Shown piece after piece: positions 1 to 10,411 of a stretch of 32,207 nt of DNA. Both the position numbers and the translations under genes were made by a program. Source of the DNA: an uncultured Paracraurococcus sp. (GTDB lineage Bacteria > Pseudomonadota > Alphaproteobacteria > Acetobacterales > Acetobacteraceae); contig CAITYE010000121.1 of NCBI GenBank assembly GCA_903896535.1, positions 1 through 32,207 on the forward strand. Direction: 5' to 3'. Each line of letters opens with the position of its first letter. Position 1 is the stretch's first letter. A model generated the notes under the pieces. It was not told the DNA's origin and ran no database searches. It saw only the letters and a list, made by a program, of their open reading frames with translations.

Positions 1-26
1 CGTGGGGCGGCGGTTTGGCGCGTATG

Positions 27-1307
27 CTAAGGTTGCCGGGCAGCATTGATGAGGCGGCGGAGGGGGGCGGTCAACCGCCACATGCGGGACTTCTCCATTG
101 CCTGCACCTGTGCCCGATAGCCTTGTGCCGCTGCGCGCTGCTCGAACATCGCCTGACGCAGCCTCGCGGCCTCGTCCTCGGCCTGGCGAAGCCGGTCCCG
201 CAGATCGCAGCCGAGGATCTGTCCCGCTGGTTCACCAGGCGGCGTATCCGCCACCGCGAGCAGGCGGGTGAGGGGGTAGTCCCGCACCAACGCCAGTTGG
301 TCCGGCGAGGCATTCCAGCCCAGCGGCGGAATGTAGTCCCCGGCATCACGGTAGAGCGCAAGATGGACGCCGCGCGACCGCAGCAGTCCGGCGAATAGCG
401 GTCTGAGGCGGCCGTGGATATGCGCGTGGGATTCGAATTGCCGGAAGGCGGCATAGGAGCGCAGGTCAGGCGCGAAGAGCGCCGCGGCCTCGATCATGGT
501 GCTTGCGGAGGCGACGAGGTGGGAGGCGGAGGCCAGGGTAACCACGTCGGTCAGCAGGTCCTGGGACTGTAAGCTGACCGCGACACCGTCGCGTGCCAGG
601 GCTGCTTCGACCACCTCGATCGCGGGGTTGCCCCGATCCTCGAAGACCAGGCGGACCTCACTGACTGTTCCAGTTTCCAGCGCAGCGCGGATGGCGGCGA
701 TGTAGAAGCTGGCGGGCGGCTGTACGTACCAGGGGTTGACCGCACCGGTCCACCAGCGCTTGCCCAGATGGTCGTCCAGACTGTGGCCGTGGGCGAAGAT
801 ATCACCCGCCCGGAAATGCGCCGCCAGCAGGCCGCGCCCTGCGGCGGCGCGGGCGGGCTGTTCGATATGGGTGAACAGGCTGTCCAGCACGGGCTGCAGC
901 ACCGGCCAAGCGCGGGCCGGGTCCAGTCCGCGCAGCACGGTGCCAAAGGGGTAGGAGTTGAAGAAGTGCCCGACCAGCGTCGGGGCTGCCGGCAGGCTCG
1001 CCTCCGCCGCGCCGATGCGAACGCGGAAGCCGCCTGCTTCGACGATCCCCGGCGGCGGACCGCCAGCGAAGGGAAAGAGAAGGATCTCCCGGCAGCCGAT
1101 GAGGTCGCCGAGCAGGATCGCGTGGATGATCTGGTGGACGATGTTCCCGAAGCGGCCATTCTCGACCAGCCGGATCCGCTCGATCGGACCGCGAAAATCC
1201 TCGCCCCAATCGTCGATCTGATAGGCCTCACCGCTGGTCAGCGCCGCCAGATCGATACCGTACCAGGCGGCGAAGCGTTCAAGCGCGAGCCCGGCACCCG
1301 TCGTCAT
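27..1307 (-). CDS. glycosyltransferase, possibly fucosyltransferase-like (GT11-type motifs), with C-terminal coiled coil and 'SRMWRLTAPLR' tail
   Basis: 426-aa ORF with N-terminal 'NGRFGNIVHQIIHA' and central 'HFRAGDIF', resembling the G-x-GN and H-x-R-x-GD motifs of fucosyltransferases. Adjacent to gmd/fcl. Start ATG overlaps the upstream gene's stop (ATGA). Confidence 0.6.
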   Translation of the reverse strand: MTTGAGLALERFAAWYGIDLAALTSGEAYQIDDWGEDFRGPIERIRLVENGRFGNIVHQIIHAILLGDLIGCREILLFPFAGGPPPGIVEAGGFRVRIGAAEASLPAAPTLVGHFFNSYPFGTVLRGLDPARAWPVLQPVLDSLFTHIEQPARAAAGRGLLAAHFRAGDIFAHGHSLDDHLGKRWWTGAVNPWYVQPPASFYIAAIRAALETGTVSEVRLVFEDRGNPAIEVVEAALARDGVAVSLQSQDLLTDVVTLASASHLVASASTMIEAAALFAPDLRSYAAFRQFESHAHIHGRLRPLFAGLLRSRGVHLALYRDAGDYIPPLGWNASPDQLALVRDYPLTRLLAVADTPPGEPAGQILGCDLRDRLRQAEDEAARLRQAMFEQRAAAQGYRAQVQAMEKSRMWRLTAPLRRLINAARQP

Positions 1308-3949
1308 TCTTTAGGGCTGTTCCGCAGGGTCCGGGCGACGGCGCGGAGCGGCGCGGTTAACCGCCAGCTCGTTGAGGTCCGCATCGCTGCGATCCGCCGC
1401 TCGATCTCGGCCGGATCTGGGATGGGTTGGCCGTGATGCGGCGACGGCGGCAGGCGGAGCATGTCCCCATCCGGCTGGCGCCGCACGGTTCGCACCACCG
1501 CGCGGAGCGGCGCCGTCATGCGCCAACTTGTGGACTCGTGCAGGGCGGCCAGTTCCTGTTCGAGGTGCGGCGCCCCGAACGGCGTAAAGGGGGTTTGGTG
1601 TTGGGGGGCGGCGATTTCGGGCGGTGGCGGGGTCCGGCGTAGCGGCTCGGGTGCGGCGGGTGCTTCCGTGTTGCTCGGGGCGCCTTCGTAGAGGGCCATT
1701 GAGATGATCGAGAACCCCCCCGTACCCCAGGTGAAGCAAAGAAATTCAAGGAGGGTGTCGGCCATGTCCGGCGCGATGGTGAAGGGCACCATGATCCGCT
1801 GCACACTGCGGCGGATCTCGCCGCGGCCCAGCGTGCCCCGCCATTGCGACCCCTCAACGCGGACCTCACCCAAGATCTCTGGCCCCTCCGGTACGTCCGG
1901 AGCGATCATCACCACCAGCCGGTAGGGCCCTGGCGCGAGCGTATAGTAAGGGCCGACAGTGAGCTGGGCGCCGTTCGCGCCGGCGCAGCCGATGCCAAGG
2001 GGGTTGATCCGCCACGCCGCGTCCGTAATCTCCATCCGATGGAGCAACTCGCCAAAGGGACTGGCGCCGAGGCGGGTGCGGGCTTCCGGCAGATACCGCT
2101 CAAGTGCCGCGAAGCTGGAGGAAGGCAGCCAGCGCGGTGCCATAAGGAGGCTGCTGCGTAACGTCTGGGCCATGAAGTCATCGGCTCGCTGCGGATCGTT
2201 CCGCCAATTTGAGCCATCCGGCGCATCGCGGCGATAGAACGCGGTGGCCCGCCAACTGAAGACCGGCTTGGTGCGTCGCGCGAGCAGGCAGACGAGGAGG
2301 GAATCCTCGGCCGTGCGCATATTTGGCGGGAGCATGATTTCAGTCGTCAGCAGGTCGCTGCGGGCGACGAAGCCGCAGACCCAGATGGCGTCACTGACAT
2401 CGCGGACGTCCCGCAGCGGATTGACGAAGCCGAAGCTGCCGATGCTGCGGTCGAAGCTGACGCCGGGTGAGAAGGCGACGGGGAAATCGAAGTTCACGAC
2501 CCCGGAGAAGGCCATGTCGAATTCCGGATCGACCAGCCGGCCCGCGTGGAACAGGGTTTCCATGTGCTCGGGCAGCCAGAAATCATCGTCGTCGAGCACG
2601 GCGAAATACGGGGTCTCGATATGCCGGAGCGCTGAGTACAGCATTTCCGCCCGGCCGCCGCCTTCGATGAAGAAGGAGGTGCAGCCAATGATCGCGCCGC
2701 TCCGGTCTTCGGCGATCGCGCTGAGGTCGATGTCGCGGTACTTGGCGAAAATGATCTGGAAGCGGCCATAGCTTTGGTTGCGGATGGAATCGACCGCCCG
2801 CCGTATCATCTGCTCCGACCGGCCGCCGCAGCGGATAATGACGCTGATCTCCGGCGCTGGCGGCATCGCAGCGCGGCGTTCGGCGAGGGCGGCCTGCTGG
2901 CGGATGTGGTAGTCCCAGGCGTTGCTGAGCATCTGTTCAGCCGAGAAGTGCCGTTCGAAAATGCGGCGGGCCTCCCTCGCCATGGCCCCGGCGCGGTCCG
3001 GGTTCCGCACGCAGAAGGCATGATGGGCACGGACGATCTCGGCAACGTCCTCGACCGGCTTGGAGGCGTCGAAGTAAAGGACGAAATCGCCGAACCATTT
3101 GCGGGTCCAGGGCATGTCTGGGCAGATCGCCACAGCGCCCACGCTCGAGATCTCAAAGATACGGTTCGAGATGACGTCTTCTTGAATCCAGCGGTCGTCC
3201 ATCATGGCGAGGCCGATGCCGAACTGGGCATAGGCGCGCTGAGGGCCGACGCCGTCAAAGGGAACCGGACCGGCATAGCTGGAAAGGCCCTGCGTCTGCC
3301 AGGAATGGGTTGGGCCATGGATGCGCAGCACACCGGTTGCATCAAGGGCGCGGAACAGGTGCGGCATGCGCGGCGACCAGTTGGTTCCGAAATAAACCAC
3401 CCGAAGCCGGTCCGCGATGCCTGGCGCTTCCCAATCGAAGCGAAGCGCGTTGATCTGCGGCGTGCAGTAAAAAAAGCCGGGCATCTCCTGATGGCCGACC
3501 CCGCTCGTCATGTCCCGGCAAAGGCGTTCGAGACTGTCCGAGATTGTGAGATAGCCGTCGTAGGAGAACAGATTGCGGAACCGGTTTGGCAGCGCGTGCA
3601 GGTACAGCGTCGGTTCATGTAGATTAACATAAGTCGGATATCGAGAAATCTTCGGCTGCACACTGGTCATGGAAATCACGAAATCAGGGTCGGCCGCGTC
3701 GATGTCTTCGGCATTCTGGCATGCGATCAGATTGACGCCGATCCGCGTAGCGGCTTCCCGCATCGACATATAAGCTTGATTTTCCGAGGAATTTTGCCAA
3801 GGATTATAATATACTATCGTTCTTTTCCGAGTTTCGCCGGGAAATTCCCCGTGAGTTCCACCCGGCGGTGCGGCCTTTTCCAACACTGTACGCTCGTCTC
3901 CCGTCGCAGAACCGGGTAGCGTATAGACATCTGCAATTTGCAAGGTCAA
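1304..3949 (-). CDS. large two-domain glycosyltransferase (CgeB/GT1-like N-terminal part, GT2 middle domain 'PEISVIIRCGG...VLDDDDFW', beta-rich domain, tandem C-terminal tails)
   Basis: 881-aa ORF. GT2 nucleotide-binding and DxD-like motifs are clear. The N-terminal part resembles Glyco_trans_1_2 ('VVYFGTNWSPRMPHLFRAL...GIGLAMMDD...NRIFEISSVGAVAICPD'). Start uncertain: the ORF starts with TTG. Confidence 0.8.
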   Translation of the reverse strand: MTLQIADVYTLPGSATGDERTVLEKAAPPGGTHGEFPGETRKRTIVYYNPWQNSSENQAYMSMREAATRIGVNLIACQNAEDIDAADPDFVISMTSVQPKISRYPTYVNLHEPTLYLHALPNRFRNLFSYDGYLTISDSLERLCRDMTSGVGHQEMPGFFYCTPQINALRFDWEAPGIADRLRVVYFGTNWSPRMPHLFRALDATGVLRIHGPTHSWQTQGLSSYAGPVPFDGVGPQRAYAQFGIGLAMMDDRWIQEDVISNRIFEISSVGAVAICPDMPWTRKWFGDFVLYFDASKPVEDVAEIVRAHHAFCVRNPDRAGAMAREARRIFERHFSAEQMLSNAWDYHIRQQAALAERRAAMPPAPEISVIIRCGGRSEQMIRRAVDSIRNQSYGRFQIIFAKYRDIDLSAIAEDRSGAIIGCTSFFIEGGGRAEMLYSALRHIETPYFAVLDDDDFWLPEHMETLFHAGRLVDPEFDMAFSGVVNFDFPVAFSPGVSFDRSIGSFGFVNPLRDVRDVSDAIWVCGFVARSDLLTTEIMLPPNMRTAEDSLLVCLLARRTKPVFSWRATAFYRRDAPDGSNWRNDPQRADDFMAQTLRSSLLMAPRWLPSSSFAALERYLPEARTRLGASPFGELLHRMEITDAAWRINPLGIGCAGANGAQLTVGPYYTLAPGPYRLVVMIAPDVPEGPEILGEVRVEGSQWRGTLGRGEIRRSVQRIMVPFTIAPDMADTLLEFLCFTWGTGGFSIISMALYEGAPSNTEAPAAPEPLRRTPPPPEIAAPQHQTPFTPFGAPHLEQELAALHESTSWRMTAPLRAVVRTVRRQPDGDMLRLPPSPHHGQPIPDPAEIERRIAAMRTSTSWRLTAPLRAVARTLRNSPKE

Positions 3950-4016
3950 TCGGTAACAAAGTGGCCTTATCTCAGCCTTCCCTGCCCTTCACCCGCTCGC
4001 AGACCCTGGTGCATTG

Positions 4017-5285
4017 ATGAGCCCAATGTCCGAACTCTCCTGGTTACAGGATACGTCGTTGTGCCCTCTGCTCGCCGCTGTCGGGGCGTTCCCCGACGGG
4101 ATCGCCACGGAAGAGGTCCTATCTGCCAGGGACGAGCCGGTGCGGCTAAGGCTCCAGCTCAATGCGGCCGATGCGGATAACCTCCTCGGTTTTCTGGCCC
4201 GGATTGAGGTCGAAGGCGGCCGCGCGATGGCCGAGCTTTTCTCCTCTGACGGCACCAGCCTTGACTACGCGGAACTCCCCTCACACGCAGAGCCCTACAC
4301 GATCTTGCTGCTCGCCCCAGCGCAACAGGAGGTGTTCTTTCACTTACGGCACGATACCCCGGACGCTGCAGCCACGCTGCTCCACCATGCCGCGCGCCGG
4401 GTGCCGGTATCGGGCCTTGCCCTGGATCGTCTGGCCGCGGTGCCACAACTGGCCCGGCACGATACCTGGCCTGCCAACCCCTGGGGACAGCCGCTGCCCG
4501 AAGACGTGGCCGGCCGGCTGCGCGACCGTGCCTTCGCCCGGCTTGCCGCGCCGCTGCCGCTCCCCTGGCTGAACGGCACCCGCTTGCTGATCGAGCCCGG
4601 CGACGAACAGTCCCGCTGCGTGGCGACCTATGGGTTCTACGAACCGGAAAGCATGTTCGCTCTGGGCCGGATGCTGCGGCCGGGGGATGTTTTCGTCGAT
4701 GTCGGGGCCAATGCCGGACTCTACACGCTGTTCGCCGCAGCGGCCGTCGGCCCCAGCGGGCGCGTCATTGCCTGCGAGCCGAGCGGGCGCGAACAGGCCC
4801 GCTTGCGGGCCAATCTCGCGCTCAATGATTTCCCGCAGGTGGAACTGGTCAAGGCTGCGCTGGGCGATGCACCGGGCACGGCCTCGCTCCGCCTCGCCGA
4901 ACGCTATCTGGCCGGCCATAATTCGATGTTCCTCACCCCGCCCGGTGCGGTGCGGGAGGAGGTCGTGACGGTCACGACCCTGGACCGGGTGCTGGCCACC
5001 GCTGCCCGCTGCGATTGCGTGAAGATCGATGTTGAGGGCGCGGAGCTGCGGGTGCTGCGCGGTGGCGCCGATACGCTCGCTCGCTTCCGCCCGAAGCTGC
5101 TGATCGAGTTCAATCCGGAAACCCTGGCCGCCGCCGATACCAGCGCGGCGGAGGTCGCGGGCTGGTTGGGCGCGCGCGGCTATCGGTTGTTCGAGATCGA
5201 TCCCGCGACCGGGGAGACCGCCCCGGCGCGGCTGGTGCCGCCGGGGCCGAGCCGCAATCTGCTCGCCCTGCCGCTGGGCGGATAA
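4017..5285 (+). CDS. FkbM family methyltransferase with about 170-aa N-terminal extension
   Basis: SAM-binding 'VFVDVGANAGLYTLFAA' and 'VKIDVEGAELRVLRGG' FkbM signature. ATG at 4017 preferred over TTG at 4014. Confidence 0.85.
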   Translation: MSPMSELSWLQDTSLCPLLAAVGAFPDGIATEEVLSARDEPVRLRLQLNAADADNLLGFLARIEVEGGRAMAELFSSDGTSLDYAELPSHAEPYTILLLAPAQQEVFFHLRHDTPDAAATLLHHAARRVPVSGLALDRLAAVPQLARHDTWPANPWGQPLPEDVAGRLRDRAFARLAAPLPLPWLNGTRLLIEPGDEQSRCVATYGFYEPESMFALGRMLRPGDVFVDVGANAGLYTLFAAAAVGPSGRVIACEPSGREQARLRANLALNDFPQVELVKAALGDAPGTASLRLAERYLAGHNSMFLTPPGAVREEVVTVTTLDRVLATAARCDCVKIDVEGAELRVLRGGADTLARFRPKLLIEFNPETLAAADTSAAEVAGWLGARGYRLFEIDPATGETAPARLVPPGPSRNLLALPLGG

Positions 5286-5301
5286 GCGATCAGGCGGCGG
5301 C

Positions 5302-6244
5302 CTATCCGCGCAAGGTTGATTGCTCGAGGAACCATTTATAGGTGGTGCCGAGCCCTTCCCGGAACCCGATGCGGGACTGCCAGCCGAGCGCGGCGAGGGC
5401 CGAGACATCCATCCGCTTCAGCATGGTCCCGTCGGGCTTGCTGGTATCCCAATGGAGGCTGCCGCCAAAGCCCGTGGTTGCAGCGATGGTCTCGGCCAAT
5501 TCCTTGATGGTGATATCGGTGCCTGTCCCGACATTCAGGTGCGCTTCGCCGGAATAGCTGCTCAGCAGGAAGGCGCAGGCATCGGCCAGATCGTCCACAT
5601 GCAGGAACTCCCGCCGCGGCGCGCCAGTGCCCCAGCAGACGACCTCCTCCAGCCCTGCCTCGGCGGCCTTGTGGAAGCGCTGCAACAGGGCGGGGATGAC
5701 GTGGCTTCGCTCGGGGTGGAAATAATCGCCCGGCCCGTACAGGTTGCACGGCATGGCCGAGATATAGTCGCGGCCGTATTGCCGGCGATAAGCCTGGCAG
5801 AGCTTGATGCCGGCGATCTTGGCGATGGCGTACCACTCGTTCGTTGGCTCAAGCGGGCCGGTCAGCAGGGCACTTTCGACGATCGGGTTTGGCGCCTCAC
5901 GCGGGTAGATGCAGGAGGAGCCGAGGAACAGCAGCCGGTTCACATCCGCCCGATGCGCCGCCTCGATCAGGTTCGTCTCGATCATCAGGTTGTCGTACAG
6001 GAACTCGGCCGGATAGGTGTCATTGGCCAGGATGCCGCCGACCTTGGCCGCGGCGACGATCACCGCATCGGGGCGATGGGCCGCCATGAACTGCTCGACC
6101 GCCTCCTGCCGGCGTAGGTCGAGCGCGGTGCGGTCCGCCGTCAGCACCTCAGACCCCGCGGCGGCCAGCCGCCGGACGCAGGCCGAACCCACCATGCCCC
6201 GGTGGCCCGAGACGAAGATGCGTTTGCCCGCGAGCGGGAAGGGA

Positions 6245-6252
<8 letters not shown>
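5302..6252 (-). CDS. fcl: GDP-L-fucose synthase
   Basis: '[20 protein letters not shown]', '[16 protein letters not shown]', '[20 protein letters not shown]'. Start placed at [10 protein letters not shown] (6252). The longer ORF to 6759 overlaps gmd and is spurious upstream. Confidence 0.93.
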
Positions 6253-7327
<1,075 letters not shown>

Positions 7328-7588
7328 TCAATGTCCTCGGCTGGGGCTGGATGACGACGTAACATCCAGTCCTCGTTCCTATATGCAAAAAGCCACGCTG
7401 AAGAAAGGGCCAACCCGGGTGCTGCATCGGGCGACCCTCAGAGACTTGGTGCGCTGCCGGCCGCTTGCAGCAGGGGCAGCGCCCGCGGTAAGAAGTCGCT
7501 TGTTTCTTCGGCTTCAGGATTGCCCGGTCGAACCCGGATAGTCGAAGCTGCTCCTTTCAGCTTCATAACTCGATGCGGGAGACGGCCA

Positions 7589-8264
7589 GTGCGGCAACCG
7601 ACCAAGACCGACAGCCTGCGCTTCCTGATCGAAAGCGGCCTGCCGGTGGGCACGATCCTCGATGTCGGTGTCCAGGAATGCACCGCCGAATTAATAGCCT
7701 GTTTTCCCTCCGCCCAGCACATCCTGTTCGAGCCCGACACCAACCAGCGCGAGACCATTCATCGTAACTACGCCGGCATCGACCATGTGCTGGTCGAAGC
7801 CGCGGTGACCGCGACATCGGGCTTCCTGCATGTGGCCAAGGATGGCAGCACGGGGGCGGGCCTTGCCGCCTTCCGGCCGGCCGAGAATGTTCCCACCTTG
7901 ACGATCCCCGCCGTCTCGCTCGATGACTGGATCGCCGAACACCCTGTCGCCAAGCCCTATCTGCTCAAGGTCGCTGTTGATGGGGGGGGAAATCGAGGTA
8001 CTCCGCGGTGCGACCCGGACGCTGGCCGATACGTCCTGCGTCGTCATCGAGGCACCGATGCATGTTTTGGCAGATCGGCTGGGCGTGCTGCTGCAAGCCG
8101 GCTTCGCGCTCTGGGATATCGTTGATCTCTGTTATTATCACGGCAATCTCTCCCAGGTGGATCTGGTCTGCGTGAGTTATGCATTCCGAGCTAACCTGCC
8201 AGATCTGCGGCCCTGGGAGACCAAGGAGTTCCGCTGGGATGCCTGGCAGAGCCTGATGGGCTGA
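7589..8264 (+). pseudogene. FkbM family methyltransferase, interrupted by a frameshift at a G8 tract (7982-7989)
   Basis: Frame 1 (GTG 7589 onward) gives 'TILDVGVQECTAELIACFP...LLKVAVDGG'. The other frame continues '...GGEIEVLRGATRTLADTSCVVIEAPMH...SLMG' to 8264. Removing one G reconstitutes the FkbM motif 'LKVAVDGGEIEVLRGA'. Confidence 0.8.
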
Positions 8265-8300
8265 AGGCGGCGCGGCGGGCTTGGCTGGCAGAGAGCCCCC

Positions 8301-9407
8301 CTATCCCCCCCGCCGCAGCGCCCGCGACCACGCCAGCGCCCGCCGGTCCACCCACCGCTCGAAGGCCTCGGCCAGCGCCAGCGTCACCCCCAGCACCGCC
8401 GCGAAGGCCAGCCAGAAGGCAGGCCAGCGGCCCAGCGGCAGGCTGGCCGCGAAAGCCAGGGCCCCCACGGTCTGCAGCACCGGCCAGTGCAGCAAGTAGA
8501 CGGCGAAGGATAGCCGCCCCAGCCATTGCGGCACGCGCCCGTCCAGCACCCGCTGCGCCGCCGGCCAGCCCAGGACGCCAAGGAAGATCAGGCTCGCCGC
8601 CAGCATTTCCCACCAGCGGAACCAGCCATAGGTGCGAAAGGGGCCAGCAGCCGTCAGCGCCTCTCCCACCGGGCCCAGCAGGGGCGTGCCCAGCCCTTCG
8701 GCCAGGGCAAGCCCCGTGAGGATGCCGACCACCGCCCAGACCGGCCGCGCCGGGCCGCCGCCCCAGCGGCCCGCGGCATGGCCCAGCACGAAAAGCAGCA
8801 GCGGATTGCCGAGCGTGAGCAGCGCGGCGCCGGCCAGCGCCGCCCGCCGCAGGCCCGCCCCCCGCCGCGCCGCCAGGACCAGCAGCAGCACCAGGGCGGA
8901 CCCCCAAAGCTCGTAATGCAGGCTCCAGAGCGGGGGGATCAGCGAGCCCCGTAGATAGGGCACATAGGGGATCAGCGGCCCCACCAGCCCCGTCGCGGCA
9001 TGACCAACCAGCATGGTCAGGCCGCTGGCATCGGCCAGCACGGCGCCTGGGCGCAGCGCCGGGGCGTAATCGATCAACTCGGTCGAGCCCGCCGCCGCGG
9101 CCGCCACCGCCCGGGCATCGGGCAGCGCAAGCCGCAAGGCCAGCGCCGCCAGGATCGCCGCGGCCACCGGCACCGCAAGGCGGAGATAGCGCGCCCCCAG
9201 CAGGCGGAAGGGCCGACGGGCGCCGGCGGCGAAGCTCGGCGTCAGAACGCAGCCGGAGATCAGAAAGAACAGGAAGACCGCAAGCTCGCCATTGGCCAGG
9301 GTGCCGAAGGGGCGGAGATCGGGCGGCAGCAGGGATTGCTGGACATGCGAGAGCAGCACCATGAGCGCGGCGAGGCCGCGCAACCCGTCGAGATGGCTGA
9401 TTCGCAC
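8301..9407 (-). CDS. acyltransferase family 3 (OafA/YrhL-like) membrane protein
   Basis: 'ISHLDGLRGLAALMVLLSH' N-terminus and many hydrophobic segments. GTG start at 9407 preceded by AGGAA; ORF extends to 9452 as alternative start. Confidence 0.88.
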   Translation of the reverse strand: MRISHLDGLRGLAALMVLLSHVQQSLLPPDLRPFGTLANGELAVFLFFLISGCVLTPSFAAGARRPFRLLGARYLRLAVPVAAAILAALALRLALPDARAVAAAAAGSTELIDYAPALRPGAVLADASGLTMLVGHAATGLVGPLIPYVPYLRGSLIPPLWSLHYELWGSALVLLLVLAARRGAGLRRAALAGAALLTLGNPLLLFVLGHAAGRWGGGPARPVWAVVGILTGLALAEGLGTPLLGPVGEALTAAGPFRTYGWFRWWEMLAASLIFLGVLGWPAAQRVLDGRVPQWLGRLSFAVYLLHWPVLQTVGALAFAASLPLGRWPAFWLAFAAVLGVTLALAEAFERWVDRRALAWSRALRRGG

Positions 9408-9458
9408 GGGGGTTCCTGACACCGTGCAGGCCCGCTGTCCACAAACCGACAAATTAGG

Positions 9459-9473
9459 AATAAAGACTTTATT
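9459..9473. promoter_or_regulatory. perfect 7-1-7 inverted repeat AATAAAG-A-CTTTATT upstream of the acyltransferase
   Basis: Sequence aataaagactttatt read directly. AT-rich island just upstream of the acyltransferase start in a GC-rich context. Confidence 0.4.
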
Positions 9474-9618
9474 TTGGGCGCCGATCGGCTAGTTTACCCA
9501 CAGGCCCGCCCCATAGGGCCCTGCTCTTTGAAACCGTGCATCCGCCCCCCCGTCCAAGTCCCCCTGGGGCAGAGAAGGGATTTGTCCGAAAGCTGCGAAA
9601 CCCTGGTTTGTCCTGGCC

Positions 9619-10368
9619 TCAGCCCGCCCAATTGCCGATCACCAGCACCGCCCCGGACAGGCCCAACAGCACCAGCACGGCCTGCCGGAAGGCCACGTCG
9701 CTCAGCCGGCCATAGGCATTCGCCCCGAGCCAGGCGCCGAGCAGCGTGCCTGGCAGGGCCAGCGCTGCCCCGGTGAGGACCGGGCGTGTGACCAGCCCGG
9801 CGACCGCGAAGCCCAGCAGCGCCGCCAGCGCCACGGTCAAGTTGAACCCCATGAAGACGCCGCGCATCTCGCCCTTGGACCAGCCGCGCAGCGTCGCCCA
9901 GACCGGCAGCAGCGCCCCCATCACCCCCGCCAACCCGCCGAGGATGCCGGAGACAAAGCCAAGCCCGGCATCCGCCGCCCGTCCGCCCCCGGCCCAGGGC
10001 CGCGCCGGCGGCCGGCGCGCCGCGAACAAGCTGTAGGCCAAAAGGAACACGCCGATGCCGAGCTTGAGCGCCCGGGCATCGAGGCTGGCCAGCAGCGCCG
10101 TGCCGAACGGCACCCCCGCCAGCCCCGGGATCAGGAAGGGCAGCACCATCCGCGGCGCGATCTGCCGCCAGATCCTGGGCAGCACCAGCAGTTGCGAGGC
10201 GGTGGAGCAGATCACCACCATCGGCGCCGCCACTTCCGGCGGGACCACATAGAGCCAGATGCCGAGCACGGTCAGCGCCGTGCCGAAGCCGGTGAGCCCA
10301 GAGACGAAGCCCCCGACCAGCGCCCCGCCGGCGATCAGTGCGGCCTCGCCCATGCCCATATCCATCAC
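9619..10368 (-). CDS. sulfite exporter TauE/SafE family (DUF81) permease
   Basis: 249 aa, strongly hydrophobic. 'GALVGGFVSGLTGFGTALT' and 'GFVSGILGGLAGVMGALLPVW' glycine-rich repeats typical of TauE/SafE. Confidence 0.88.
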   Translation of the reverse strand: MMDMGMGEAALIAGGALVGGFVSGLTGFGTALTVLGIWLYVVPPEVAAPMVVICSTASQLLVLPRIWRQIAPRMVLPFLIPGLAGVPFGTALLASLDARALKLGIGVFLLAYSLFAARRPPARPWAGGGRAADAGLGFVSGILGGLAGVMGALLPVWATLRGWSKGEMRGVFMGFNLTVALAALLGFAVAGLVTRPVLTGAALALPGTLLGAWLGANAYGRLSDVAFRQAVLVLLGLSGAVLVIGNWAG

Positions 10369-10411
10369 GCGTCGCTACACCCGGCACGGCGAACCGGCTA
10401 GACTTTCGCCC

